NCBI RefSeq assembly: GCF_900102345.1
Contig: NZ_FNKB01000001.1
Span: 1,178,001-1,242,000 of the forward strand
Length of the DNA stretch: 64,000 nucleotides
Direction of reading: 5' to 3'
Source of the DNA: Leucobacter chromiiresistens
GTDB taxonomy: Bacteria; Actinomycetota; Actinomycetes; Actinomycetales; Microbacteriaceae
The notes under the pieces are model-generated. The model was given only the letters and a program-made list of their open reading frames with translations. It ran no database searches and had not been told where the DNA came from. Made by a program: the position numbers and the translations under genes. Below are positions 28,524 to 37,771 of this stretch, piece after piece (within the stretch, counting starts at the first letter, position 1; every line of letters starts with the position of its first letter).

Positions 28524-28570
28524 TTGACGGGCGCACCCGCGCGACGTAAAGTGCAACCAAATGGTTGCAC
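28524..28570 (+). promoter_or_regulatory. Promoter and palindromic operator of the arsR-like gene
   Basis: TTGACG at 28524-28529 and TAAAGT at 28547-28552 are separated by exactly 17 bp, a strong promoter. The start of transcription falls at about 28560, at the ATG itself. GTGCAACCA at 28551-28559 is the exact reverse complement of 28562-28570, so a perfect 9-2-9 palindrome covers the -10 edge, start site and start codon. A bound repressor would block initiation directly. Autoregulation by the ArsR-like protein is inferred. Confidence 0.8.
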
Positions 28571-29001
28571 GAATCTCACCCCAGCACGCGGCGGCCGGCG
28601 CGTCGGCGTCGGCGTCGGCCGCCCCCGGCGCTCCGCTCAGCGCCCCCGGCGGGCAGCTCGCCGCCCCCGGCGCTCAGCTCACCGACGAGCAGGTGAACCG
28701 CATGTTCCGCGCCCTCGCCGACGCCACGCGCCGCGACATCGTGCGCCGCACCCTCACCGCCGAAGCGTCGATATCGGAACTCGCGAGCGCCTACGACATG
28801 TCGTTCGCCGCCGTGCAGAAGCACGTCGCCGTGCTCGAAGCCGCCGACCTCGTCGCGCGCACGCCGCAGGGAAGGGAGCGCATCATCCGCGGCAACCCCG
28901 AGACCATCCGCCGGGCTCAGGAGCTCCTGGGCCGATTCGAGCAGATCTGGCGTTCGCGCACCGATCGGCTCGACGCGTTCCTCGCGGAACGCCCCGAGTG
29001 A
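28561..29001 (+). CDS. ArsR family transcriptional regulator
   Basis: This 146-residue regulator has an Ala/Gly/Pro-rich first 40 residues followed by a winged helix-turn-helix (MFRALADATRRDIVRR, then ISELASAYDMSFAAVQKHVAVLEAADLV). The C-terminal RTPQGRERIIRGN wing is typical of ArsR proteins paired with SRPBCC genes. No metal-binding cysteines are present, so it is not a metal sensor. The mRNA is probably leaderless. It is followed by an SRPBCC gene, a frequent partner. Confidence 0.9.
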   Translation: MVARISPQHAAAGASASASAAPGAPLSAPGGQLAAPGAQLTDEQVNRMFRALADATRRDIVRRTLTAEASISELASAYDMSFAAVQKHVAVLEAADLVARTPQGRERIIRGNPETIRRAQELLGRFEQIWRSRTDRLDAFLAERPE

Positions 29002-29056
29002 TCCCCGCGGGTGCGGCACCGACGCCGCCCGCGCAGACAGCAGAAAGGCCCGCATC

Positions 29057-30049
29057 ATGCCCATCACCTCCGTCACCACCGACACCGAAGCCTGCACGCT
29101 CACGGTCGTCGCAGATTTCACGGTGCCCGTGCGCCGACTCTGGGACGCGTACACCGATCCTCGTCAGATCGAGCGCTTCTGGGGGCCGCCCGAGTACCCG
29201 TCGACCTTCACGCGGCACGACGCGGCTGCGGGCGGGCTCAGCACCTACGTGATGACCGGCCCGGAGGGCGACAGCCACGGCGGCTACTGGGAGTGGGAAT
29301 CGGTCGACGCGCCCCGCTCCTTCGTCGTGCGCGACGGCTTCGCCGACGCCGAGGGCGCCCCCAGCACCGAGCTGCCGACGGTGCTCATGGAGTTCGCGTT
29401 CGCCGAGACGGCGCTCGGCTCCCGCCTCACCACCACCTCGCGATTCGGCTCGCTCGAGGCGCTCGAGCAGCTCACGGCGATGGGGATGGAGGAGGGCATG
29501 CGCGCCGCAATGGGGCAGATCGACGCGGTCGTCGAGGATCTCCGGTCCTTCGCCACCGACCGGTCGACCGAGGTGCAGCTGCTCGGGGAGACCCGGGCCC
29601 GCGTCTCGCGCGTCATCCGCGGCACCGTCGACGAGGTCTGGCGCGCGCACACCGAGCCCGCGCTGCTGCGGCGCTGGCAGCTCGGCCCCGACGGGTGGAG
29701 CATGCCCGTCTGCGAGTTCGGCGCGGAGGTCGGGCAGCGACTGCGCACCGAGTGGCAGAACGATGAGAGCGGTGAGCGCTTCGGGTTCGCCGGGGTCGTC
29801 GCGGAGTCGGTCGCACCGCGCCGCCTCGTCACCACGGAGCGCATGATCTCGCCGCAGGATCCCGAGGGCGCGCAGAGCCCGGAGACGCTGAACGAGCTGA
29901 CGCTCACCCCGGTCGAGGGCGGCACGCTGCTCGCGTACGTCATCACCTACCCGGATGCCGATGTGCGCGAGGCGGTGCTGGCGACCGGCATGGCCGAGGG
30001 CATGGAGACCGGTTATCAGCGGCTCGAGCGGGAGGTGCTGTCGGCCTGA
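29057..30049 (+). CDS. Double SRPBCC (AHSA1-like) domain protein
   Basis: This 330-residue protein is two SRPBCC domains in tandem. The first (about residues 15-160) opens VVADFTVPVRRLWDAYTDPRQIERFWGP, and the second (about 180-325) opens VSRVIRGTVDEVWRAHTEPALLRRWQLGP. Both contain the usual gripping-fold W and F/T positions of AHSA1-like proteins. The ligand is unknown. The ATG at 29057 has AAAGG upstream. It lies 55 bp after the ArsR gene and is very likely its target. Confidence 0.88.
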   Translation: MPITSVTTDTEACTLTVVADFTVPVRRLWDAYTDPRQIERFWGPPEYPSTFTRHDAAAGGLSTYVMTGPEGDSHGGYWEWESVDAPRSFVVRDGFADAEGAPSTELPTVLMEFAFAETALGSRLTTTSRFGSLEALEQLTAMGMEEGMRAAMGQIDAVVEDLRSFATDRSTEVQLLGETRARVSRVIRGTVDEVWRAHTEPALLRRWQLGPDGWSMPVCEFGAEVGQRLRTEWQNDESGERFGFAGVVAESVAPRRLVTTERMISPQDPEGAQSPETLNELTLTPVEGGTLLAYVITYPDADVREAVLATGMAEGMETGYQRLEREVLSA

Positions 30050-30094
30050 GGGTGCGCCCCCGCTTCTCAGGGGGAGCGGCTACTCTAGGGGACT

Positions 30095-31090
30095 GTGCTG
30101 CTGACGGATCTGGAAAACTATTCGACCATCGCCCTGTACTCGGCGATGATCGTCTACGCCATCGCCTTCGTGTTCTACGCGGTGGATCTCGCGAACCGCA
30201 GCGGCGACGCCGCCGCGGCCGAGCGCGCCCCCGCCGCGGAGGCGCAGTCCGCGGCCGCGGGGGGCGGCGTTGCCACCCTCGTGCGCCAGGCGCCGCCGAG
30301 CCGGGTCGCGGCGTCCGCGGTGAAGCCGCGGCGATCCCGATCGCTGCGCATCGGCTTCTCCCTCACCGTGCTCGGATTCCTGCTGCACCTCGGCGCCACG
30401 GTGCTGCGCGGCATCGGCGCCGAGCGCGTGCCGTGGGCCAACATGTACGAGTTCGCCCTCACGGCGACCTGCGCGATCGTGCTCATCTTCCTCGTCGTGC
30501 AGTTCTTCGTCGACCTGCGCTTCCTCGGCGCGCTCATCACCGGGCTCACCATTCTGTTCCTCGGCGTCACGAAGGTGAACTTCTACGTGGCGATCGTGCC
30601 GCTGCAGCCGGCGCTCGACTCCTACTGGCTGGTCATCCACATTCTCGTCGCCGTGCTGGCGGTCGGATTCCTGACCCTCTCGTTCGGCCTCTCCGTGCTG
30701 CAGCTGATGCAGACGCGGCGCGAGGCGCGCGACGCGCAGGGCGGCACGCCCACGATGCGCTTCCTGTCGACGTTCCCCGCCGCCGTGCGGCTCGAGGATC
30801 TCGCCTACCGGCTCGCGATCATCGGCTTCGTGTTCTGGACGTTCACGCTCATCGCCGGATCGATCTGGGCCGAGGCCGCGTGGAGCCGCTACTGGGGCTG
30901 GGACACGAAGGAGGTGTGGACCTTCGTCATCTGGGTGCTCTACGCCGGGTACATCCACGCCCGGGCGACGCGCGGCTGGCGCGGCACGCGATCGGCGTGG
31001 CTGTCGATCATCGCCTACACGGCGGTCATCTTCAACTTCACCATCGTCAACGTGTTCTTCAAGGGGCTGCACGCCTACTCCGGCCTGTAG
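30095..31090 (+). CDS. ccsB: Cytochrome c biogenesis protein CcsB/CcsA-type heme handler
   Basis: This 331-residue membrane protein carries the family hallmark WGWDTKEVWTFVIW near residue 270, the heme-handling tryptophan motif. About eight hydrophobic segments are expected. WANMYEFALT near residue 115 is also conserved. A basic, Ala-rich loop occupies residues 35-80. In most actinobacteria it is part of an operon with resB and ccdA; neither gene is next to it here. The GTG at 30095 has TACTCT at 30081-30086 ending 8 nt upstream, so a nearly leaderless mRNA is likely. Confidence 0.9.
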   Translation: MLLTDLENYSTIALYSAMIVYAIAFVFYAVDLANRSGDAAAAERAPAAEAQSAAAGGGVATLVRQAPPSRVAASAVKPRRSRSLRIGFSLTVLGFLLHLGATVLRGIGAERVPWANMYEFALTATCAIVLIFLVVQFFVDLRFLGALITGLTILFLGVTKVNFYVAIVPLQPALDSYWLVIHILVAVLAVGFLTLSFGLSVLQLMQTRREARDAQGGTPTMRFLSTFPAAVRLEDLAYRLAIIGFVFWTFTLIAGSIWAEAAWSRYWGWDTKEVWTFVIWVLYAGYIHARATRGWRGTRSAWLSIIAYTAVIFNFTIVNVFFKGLHAYSGL

Positions 31091-31112
31091 GCCGCCGCGG
31101 GGCGCGCCTCGG

Positions 31113-31754
31113 CTACTGCAGCACCTCGATCATCTCGGCCGGGTCGATGAGACGGCCCGCGATCCCGCCGCCCGTCGCGTCGGCGCCCGTGCCGCCCGCG
31201 TCGCGCAGGTGATCGATGATCGACGCGAGGGCGTCGGCCTCGTGCGTCACGATCCAGTCGGCGTCGCCGATGCCGCACGACGCCGCCGCCTGCACCGACA
31301 CGGCGCTCGCCGTGTTCGCGAAGCCCGGCCGCTCGGCCGAGCCGCGCACGGCCAGCCACTGCTTCGGCGCCTCGCCGGCCTCCGGAGCGTCGACCACGAG
31401 ACCGAGCGCGCTCCAGGTGCGGATGAGCGGCTGCACGATCGCCGTGCGCCGCAGCTGGCGCAGCGACCACTGCAGATCCTCGGGCGCGGCCCCCTGCAGC
31501 CACACGAGTACGTCGGCATCGGAGCGCACGCCGCTCGCGTCGTACCAGCCGCGCACGACGACGCCCTCGTCCTCGATCTCGCGGGAGACGTCCTCGAGCT
31601 CGCGCACGGAGCCGGGAACGTCGCGACCGTCGAGCACGACGGGGTGCGAGGAGCTGACGCGGAAGGCGGCGAACAGCGAGAACGTCTGCTCGGGCACCCC
31701 GCTCTCCAGGGCTTCCGAGGGAATGGTCGCGGGGTCGATTTCGGGTGCGCTCAT
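31113..31754 (-). CDS. HemQ/chlorite-dismutase-family protein lacking the heme-binding segment
   Basis: This 213-residue protein fits the actinobacterial HemQ family at its first 120 residues (VVVRGWYDASGVRSDADVLVWLQG, then SLRQLRRT) and again near residues 147-180 (ANTASAV...DADWIVTHEAD) and at the end (DPAEMIEVL). HemQ proteins (coproheme decarboxylases) have between these parts a stretch of roughly 30 residues that includes the proximal heme His and a YPFxRSYEWY motif. Here KQWLAVRGSAERPGFANTAS goes straight across, and the later TEARxHVREE part is replaced by Gly/Ala. I infer loss of heme binding, from memory of the family. GGAGG precedes the ATG at 31754. Confidence 0.75.
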   Translation of the reverse strand: MSAPEIDPATIPSEALESGVPEQTFSLFAAFRVSSSHPVVLDGRDVPGSVRELEDVSREIEDEGVVVRGWYDASGVRSDADVLVWLQGAAPEDLQWSLRQLRRTAIVQPLIRTWSALGLVVDAPEAGEAPKQWLAVRGSAERPGFANTASAVSVQAAASCGIGDADWIVTHEADALASIIDHLRDAGGTGADATGGGIAGRLIDPAEMIEVLQ

Positions 31755-31800
31755 GCCTCCATCGTGGTGGGCCGCGCCGGGCGATGCAAGGGGGTCGCCG

Positions 31801-32115
31801 TCAGCGCACGAGCCGTGCGATCGCGGCCGACGCCTCGTGCAGCTTCTCCGCGGCGACGGCGCCGCCCTCTGCGGCGGCCGAGGCCACGCAGTGGCGCAGG
31901 TGGTCGTCGAGCAGCTTAAGCGCAACCCGCTCGAGAGCCTTCGTGGCCGCCGACACCTGGGTGAGGATGTCGATGCAGTACTCGTCCTCCTGCACCATCC
32001 GCTGCACGCCGCGCACCTGGCCCTCGGCGCGGCGGAGGCGCTTCAGCAGTGCGTCCTTGTGCTCGATGTAGCCGTGCGCGTGCTCCGCACCGGCGGCATC
32101 CGTGACTTCGCTCAT
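31801..32115 (-). CDS. csoR: CsoR-type copper-sensing repressor
   Basis: This 104-residue four-helix regulator belongs to the CsoR/RcnR family (DUF156). Candidate Cu(I) ligands are C47, H72 and C76, separated by 25 and 4 residues, exactly the spacing of the Mycobacterium CsoR C-H-C triad. RLRRAEGQVRGVQRMV is the DNA-binding first helix. A copper exporter (copA) or chaperone (copZ) is not adjacent, so the target genes are elsewhere. TACAGT on the minus strand (32122-32127) ends 6 nt before the ATG, suggesting a leaderless mRNA. Confidence 0.9.
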   Translation of the reverse strand: MSEVTDAAGAEHAHGYIEHKDALLKRLRRAEGQVRGVQRMVQEDEYCIDILTQVSAATKALERVALKLLDDHLRHCVASAAAEGGAVAAEKLHEASAAIARLVR

Positions 32116-32134
32116 GCGAGAACTGTACCCGGGC

Positions 32135-33043
32135 TCAGCCGTCCGCGCGCCGACGGCGCAGCAGGCCGGCGACGCCGCCGCCGATGAGCACGAGCACGGC
32201 CAGCCAGATCGCGAGGTAGAGGGGGTACTCGGCCGGGGGGATCCGCTCGCCGTTGAGCATCGATGCGACGACGAGGAGGGCGGGCTCGAGGTAGCCGAGC
32301 AGCCCGAACACGCTGATCGTGAGCAGGCGCGAGGCGAGGATGTAGCAGACGAGCGCGACGCCGGTGCCGACGCCGAAGACCGGGCCCAGCCACCCCAGAC
32401 TCGGGTTCGCGGCGAGCGCGTCGCCCACTGCGAGCTCCCGGACGAGCAGCACCGCGGCGATGGGGCTCATCGCGACGAACTCCCAGAACATTCCGCCGAG
32501 GTGGGCGAAGCCGAGGGTGCGGCGCAGCACGAAGTAGACGGGGTAGCCGACGGCGACGAGCAGGGTCTCCCAGGAGACGCCGCCGGCGCGCACGAGCTCG
32601 AACCCGACGCCGACCGCGGCGATGCCCGCAGCCGTCCACTGCCACCAGAGCAGGCGATCCCGGTAGACGAACTTGCCGACGAGCACCAGCATCAGGGGGA
32701 GCAGGAAGTACCCGAGGGCGACCTGCAGCCCGCGGCCGTGGAGGGGTGCCCAGGTGAACACCCACAGCTGCACCGCGATCAGCGCCCCGCACGCCGCGAC
32801 GCCGAGGCCGAGCAGCGGGGCGCGGCGCACGCGGTGCCGCAGCTCGGCGACGAGGTACCACTGGCGGGCGGCGAGCAGCGCCAGCGCGACGATCGGGATC
32901 GCGCAGAGCGTGCGCAGCGCCCAGATCGCCTCGGCCGGCGCGGGCGCGAGCAGGGGCGTGACGAAGTAGATGCCGGCGAACAGCACTGAAGAGGCGACCG
33001 AGACGATCGCCCCTCGTGATTCGCGGCTCGGGGAGCCGGTCAC
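32135..33043 (-). CDS. rarD: RarD/EamA family transporter
   Basis: This 302-residue protein has ten hydrophobic segments and fits the EamA drug/metabolite transporter superfamily, RarD branch. Typical RarD blocks are LFAGIYFVTPLLAP, the QLWVFTWAPLHGRGLQVALGYF stretch and YLEPALLVVASMLNGE near the C-terminus. The substrate is unknown. The GTG at 33043 is 3 nt after the stop of the GNAT gene, so the two form an operon. The first 10 residues are polar. Confidence 0.85.
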   Translation of the reverse strand: MTGSPSRESRGAIVSVASSVLFAGIYFVTPLLAPAPAEAIWALRTLCAIPIVALALLAARQWYLVAELRHRVRRAPLLGLGVAACGALIAVQLWVFTWAPLHGRGLQVALGYFLLPLMLVLVGKFVYRDRLLWWQWTAAGIAAVGVGFELVRAGGVSWETLLVAVGYPVYFVLRRTLGFAHLGGMFWEFVAMSPIAAVLLVRELAVGDALAANPSLGWLGPVFGVGTGVALVCYILASRLLTISVFGLLGYLEPALLVVASMLNGERIPPAEYPLYLAIWLAVLVLIGGGVAGLLRRRRADG

Positions 33044-33046
33044 CCC

Positions 33047-33499
33047 TTACAGGTCGATTGCGCCGATGACCTCGCCGTACGGCGTCTCGCCGATCGGGGC
33101 GAAGCCGATGTGCAGGAAGAAGCCCTCCGGGCCGTCCTCGCCGCGCTCCCAGAGCACCGTGACGCGGTCGAACCCGCGGCGGCGGGCCTCGTCGATGAGC
33201 GCGTTGACGGCGAAGGTGCCGACGCCCGTCCCCTGCTCCTCGGCGTCGACGTTGATGCGCCAGAGCGCCGCCTTGAACTCCTCCTGCGAGGCGTCGGGAT
33301 CGAAGTTGCCGTGGATGAACCCGACGACCTCGTCGCCGCGCAGCACGACGCGCTGCCAGGCCGTGTGCGCGGGCGTGACGGCGGCCGCTGCGGCGTACGA
33401 GACGGGGGTGATGAACTGCTCCTGGCCCCGCTTCAAGCCCAGCGTATTCACCGCGACGATGGTCGCTGCGGAAAGCTCTTCGAGTCTCAGGTCGCTCAT
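33047..33499 (-). CDS. GNAT family N-acetyltransferase
   Basis: This 150-residue protein has the GNAT fold. The acetyl-CoA loop reads EEQGTGVGTFAVNAL (Q/R-x-x-G-x-G), and a strand LRGDEVVGFIHGNF and the end FLHIGFAPIGE follow the usual order. The acceptor is unknown. The ATG at 33499 has GGGAG upstream, and TAGCCT (minus strand, 33506-33511) ends 6 nt before it, so either leadered or leaderless start is possible. It is co-transcribed with rarD. Confidence 0.85.
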   Translation of the reverse strand: MSDLRLEELSAATIVAVNTLGLKRGQEQFITPVSYAAAAAVTPAHTAWQRVVLRGDEVVGFIHGNFDPDASQEEFKAALWRINVDAEEQGTGVGTFAVNALIDEARRRGFDRVTVLWERGEDGPEGFFLHIGFAPIGETPYGEVIGAIDL

Positions 33500-33612
33500 G
33501 CTCCCAGGCTAGCGCCTCGCGCGGTTCGCGCAAGGATCGCGTGCAGGATATTCGGCGTCGCGCAGACCCGGCGGATGCGGTGGGGATGCGGTGCGGATGC
33601 GGGGGTCGCGCA

Positions 33613-33662
33613 GCGGATGCGGGGGCCGCGCAGCGGTCGCGCTGCCCGGCCCCCGCATCCGC
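33613..33662 (-). terminator. Long hairpin just beyond the MsiK-type ATPase gene
   Basis: The 16 bases at 33613-33628 are the exact reverse complement of 33647-33662, and the loop itself contains CAGC/GCTG. It lies 5 nt past the stop codon of the ATPase gene (minus strand). No U tract follows, so it may be a processing or 3'-protecting structure. Two further copies of GCGGATGCGG lie to the left, at about 33571 and 33594. Confidence 0.65.
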
Positions 33663-33667
33663 CGGCG

Positions 33668-34750
<1,083 letters not shown>

Positions 34751-34935
34751 GATGTACTCCTCTGCCGGCAGGCACGTGCCGGACGATCCGTTGCAGTGGA
34801 AGACGGCTGCATCGCCGTCGGTACCCGGTTCGGGTGATCCCACCATAAGGGAGCGCGGGCCGGCGGCGCTACGGTCGGATCGCGGTCAGTGCGATCCCCC
34901 GGGCCCCGCCCGCCGCGCGCCGCGATGCGGAGAAA

Positions 34936-34953
34936 TATCTCGATGTCGAGATA
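34936..34953. promoter_or_regulatory. Perfect palindrome upstream of icd
   Basis: TATCTCGA at 34936-34943 is the exact reverse complement of 34946-34953, with a TG centre. It lies 16 bp upstream of a plausible -10 box (TAGGAT at 34970-34975) of icd, in the -35 area, so a bound regulator would control initiation. The regulator is not identified in the window. Confidence 0.7.
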
Positions 34954-35013
34954 CCCAGACGGACTCGGGTAGGATGGTTCGCGGCCGATAAACGACGAAC
35001 AACGGGAGATGCG

Positions 35014-36228
35014 TTGGAGAAGATCAAGGTTGCAGGCACGGTCGTCGAACTCGACGGCGACGAGATGACCCGCATCATCTGGCAGTTCATCAAGGACCGC
35101 CTCATCCACCCCTACCTCGACGTGACCCTCGAGTACTACGACCTCGGCATGGAGCACCGCGACGCCACCGACGATCAGGTGACGGTCGACGCCGCGAACG
35201 CCATCAAGAAGCACGGCGTCGGCGTGAAGTGCGCCACGATCACGCCCGACGAGGCGCGCGTCGAAGAGTTCGGCCTCAAGAAGATGTGGCGCAGCCCCAA
35301 CGGCACCATCCGCAACATCCTCGGCGGCGTCGTCTTCCGCGAGCCCATCATCATCTCGAACATCCCCCGCCTCGTGCCCGGCTGGAACAAGCCGATCATC
35401 ATCGGCCGCCACGCGCACGGCGACCAGTACAAGGCGACCGACTTCAAGGCCGGCGCCGGCAAGGTCACGCTCACGTACGAGCCCGCCGACGGCTCCGAGC
35501 CGCAGCAGTTCGAGGTCGTCACGCTGCCCGAGAACGGCGGCGTGATCCAGGGCCAGTACAACTTCAACGACTCGATCCGCGACTTCGCGCGCGCCTCGTT
35601 CAAGTACGGCCTGTCGCGCGACTACCCCGTGTACCTGTCGACGAAGAACACCATCCTGAAGGCGTACGACGGCCAGTTCAAGGACATCTTCCAGGAGGTC
35701 TTCGACGCCGAGTTCAAGGAGCAGTTCGAAGAGCGCGGCCTGACCTACGAGCACCGCCTGATCGACGACATGGTCGCGTCGGCGATGAAGTGGGAGGGCG
35801 GCTACGTCTGGGCCTGCAAGAACTACGACGGCGACGTGCAGTCCGACACCGTGGCGCAGGGCTTCGGCTCGCTGGGCCTCATGACCTCCGTGCTGATGAC
35901 GCCCGACGGCCAGACCGTCGAGGCCGAGGCCGCGCACGGCACCGTGACGCGCCACTACCGCCAGCACCAGCAGGGCAAGCCCACGTCGACGAACCCGATC
36001 GCGTCGATCTTCGCCTGGACGCGGGGCCTCGCGCACCGCGGCAAGCTCGATCAGAACCAGGAGCTGATCGACTTCTCGGAGACGCTCGAGGACGTCGTCA
36101 TCAAGACCGTCGAGTCGGGCAAGATGACCAAGGATCTCGCGCTGCTGGTCGGCCCGGAGCAGGGCTACCAGACGACCGAGGAGTTCCTCGCCTCGATCGA
36201 TGAGAACCTCGCCGCGCGTCTCGGCTGA
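35014..36228 (+). CDS. icd: NADP-dependent isocitrate dehydrogenase
   Basis: This 404-residue enzyme of the TCA cycle oxidatively decarboxylates isocitrate to 2-oxoglutarate. It is the homodimeric, eukaryote-like subfamily: [11 protein letters not shown], the [21 protein letters not shown] isocitrate site and [12 protein letters not shown] then [11 protein letters not shown] near the cofactor are all in place. The start is a TTG at 35014, with GGGAG at 35004-35008; this choice is supported because the upstream in-frame sequence has no other start. The ATG at 35009 is out of frame. It is followed by a strong terminator. Confidence 0.96.
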   Translation: MEKIKVAGTVVELDGDEMTRIIWQFIKDRLIHPYLDVTLEYYDLGMEHRDATDDQVTVDAANAIKKHGVGVKCATITPDEARVEEFGLKKMWRSPNGTIRNILGGVVFREPIIISNIPRLVPGWNKPIIIGRHAHGDQYKATDFKAGAGKVTLTYEPADGSEPQQFEVVTLPENGGVIQGQYNFNDSIRDFARASFKYGLSRDYPVYLSTKNTILKAYDGQFKDIFQEVFDAEFKEQFEERGLTYEHRLIDDMVASAMKWEGGYVWACKNYDGDVQSDTVAQGFGSLGLMTSVLMTPDGQTVEAEAAHGTVTRHYRQHQQGKPTSTNPIASIFAWTRGLAHRGKLDQNQELIDFSETLEDVVIKTVESGKMTKDLALLVGPEQGYQTTEEFLASIDENLAARLG

Positions 36229-36243
36229 GACGTCGCGCCCGTG

Positions 36244-36280
36244 AAACGGGGACCGGTGCTTCGGCGCCGGTCCCCGTTTT
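36244..36280 (+). terminator. Rho-independent terminator of icd
   Basis: AACGGGGACCGG pairs with CCGGTCCCCGTT around a short GC-rich loop, followed by a TTTT run. It is the only classical hairpin plus U-tract terminator I see in the window. Confidence 0.9.
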
Positions 36281-36410
36281 CGTGTGCGCGGTGCGGGCGG
36301 CGTTCGCGCCGGCGAGTGGCGGTACGGGTGTCGGTGCGCGTCGGCGCGGGTGTCGGTGTGTGGGGTGGTGTCGGCGGTTGGCGCAGCCCGTGGCTGGTCG
36401 GGGTGTGCGT

Positions 36411-36480
36411 CGGTGAGGGATTCGGCGTCGGTGGGCGGCGCCCGGGGCGGAAGGTCTCACCGAAGCCGAATCTCTCACCG
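36411..36480. repeat. Palindromic repeat element, copy 1
   Basis: Left arm 36411-36435 and right arm 36454-36480 are imperfect inverted repeats (core TCACCGAAGCCGAATC). The right arm is identical over 27 bases to 53910-53936. It lies between the 3' ends of icd and the converging LacI gene. Related copies are at 44319-44372 and 53875-53928. Confidence 0.85.
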
Positions 36481-36494
36481 ACGGCGGTGGGGCC

Positions 36495-37520
36495 TCAGCG
36501 GGTGGTGGACTCGCGGATGTCGAGGGTGGCGCGCGGCACCTCGAGCGGCACCGTGAGCTCGGCGCCCTCGGCGAGCTGCACGGCGACCTCGACGGCGCGG
36601 GCGGCGATGCCCTCGGGGTGGAGGTCGAGCGTGGTGACGCTGGGGTGGGAGATGCGGTTCTGCAGGGCTCCCGAGCCGGCGGCGAGCAGCAGGTCGTCGG
36701 GCACCCGGATGCCGTGCTCGCGGGCGGCGGCGTTGAGGCCTGCGGCGTGGCGGCCGGTCAGGCAGAAGAGGCCGTCGGGGCGCGTGGCCTCGGGCGAGCC
36801 GAAGAAGCGCTCGATGGCGGCCGGCCCGATGCGCTCGCCGTCGGTCTCGGGGAACGCGGCGATGTCGGGCTCCTGCCCGCGGCGCGCGCACCAGTCGCGG
36901 TAGGCGGCCTCGGATTCACGGTTCCACGCGTTCTGGTCGGTGCCGGTGAGCAGGGCGACGCGCTCGGCGCCGGCCCCGGCGAGATGGTCGAGCGCGAGCA
37001 CCGTCTCCTCCCAGTCGCGGGTCGCGAGCTCGACGAACTGCCCCGGCCGGGCGGGGTCGGAGCCGACCGACACGAACGGGATGTGGCGCTCGGAGAGCAT
37101 GGTGAGCACCGGGTCGTTCGCGAAGGGCTCCGACACGATGTAGGCGTCGGCCGCGGTGGCGCTCATGGGCGCGCCGGGCCGGGTGGGGTCGTCGACGAGC
37201 ATCATGCTGTAGCCGCGCTCCATGGCGGCGAGCGAGGCGGCGCCCGCCATGCGGAGGAAGTAGTCGACGCCCTCGGGGAGGAAGGTGTCGAGCGAGCGCA
37301 GCGGGCGGATCACGAGGGCGAGCAGGCCGAGGCGCGAGCTCTGCAGCCCCTGCGCGATGGGGCTCGGGCGGTAGCCGATGCGGGCGGCGACCTGCGCGAT
37401 ACGGTCGGCGGTCTCCTGCCGCACGACGCCCTTGCCGTTCAGGGCGTGCGAGACCGTGGTCGGCGAGACGCCCGCGGCTTTCGCTACGTCTTTGATGGTC
37501 GGTCGCCCGGTCGGTTGCAC
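36495..37520 (-). CDS. LacI family transcriptional regulator
   Basis: This 341-residue regulator has an N-terminal LacI helix-turn-helix (PTIKDVAKAAGVSPTTVSHALNGKG, hinge at about residue 50) and a periplasmic-binding-like sensor domain. It is a paralogue of the regulator at 45187, sharing GVDYFLR, a V(A)LLTG/AFVGGTD segment and LTGRHAAG. The GTG at 37520 has no ribosome binding site; TATCCT (minus strand, 37527-37532) ends 6 nt upstream, suggesting a leaderless mRNA. It is divergent from the ABC importer operon at 37772 and is inferred to repress it, because two AAACCGTTTT sites lie in the shared spacer. Confidence 0.9.
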   Translation of the reverse strand: MQPTGRPTIKDVAKAAGVSPTTVSHALNGKGVVRQETADRIAQVAARIGYRPSPIAQGLQSSRLGLLALVIRPLRSLDTFLPEGVDYFLRMAGAASLAAMERGYSMMLVDDPTRPGAPMSATAADAYIVSEPFANDPVLTMLSERHIPFVSVGSDPARPGQFVELATRDWEETVLALDHLAGAGAERVALLTGTDQNAWNRESEAAYRDWCARRGQEPDIAAFPETDGERIGPAAIERFFGSPEATRPDGLFCLTGRHAAGLNAAAREHGIRVPDDLLLAAGSGALQNRISHPSVTTLDLHPEGIAARAVEVAVQLAEGAELTVPLEVPRATLDIRESTTR

Positions 37521-37664
37521 CTGGTCAGGATAGCCGGTTCGCGCTGGGCGCCCGGGGCGGCCGGCCCGGTGCGGGGAGTCGGGGCCGGTGAACCCGGGGC
37601 CGGCGCGGGGGCGAGGCCGATCCCGCGACCGCGACCGGGCGAACGTCACCGAATCGTGATACCC

Positions 37665-37700
37665 AAACCGTTTTTCACAAACCGTTTTGGGTGCTAGCAT
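37665..37700. promoter_or_regulatory. LacI-type operators and promoter of the first oligopeptide ABC operon
   Basis: Two copies of AAACCGTTTT lie at 37665-37674 and 37679-37688. Each is nearly symmetric around CG, the usual centre of LacI-family operators. TAGCAT at 37695-37700 is a candidate -10 box, so the sites would cover the -35 area. The regulator is probably the divergent LacI protein. Confidence 0.65.
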
Positions 37701-37771
37701 CGCCGGTGGGTCTTCGCCCGGCGCTCACCGGGATGAGGAGCTTCAACGATGAAACTTCGAAGGAGAACAAC

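Noticed and set aside
36411..36480. Second terminator for icd
   Set aside because: A hairpin is present, but it lacks a U tract, is conserved in sequence at two other loci and lies beyond a strong classical terminator. It is reported as a repeat.
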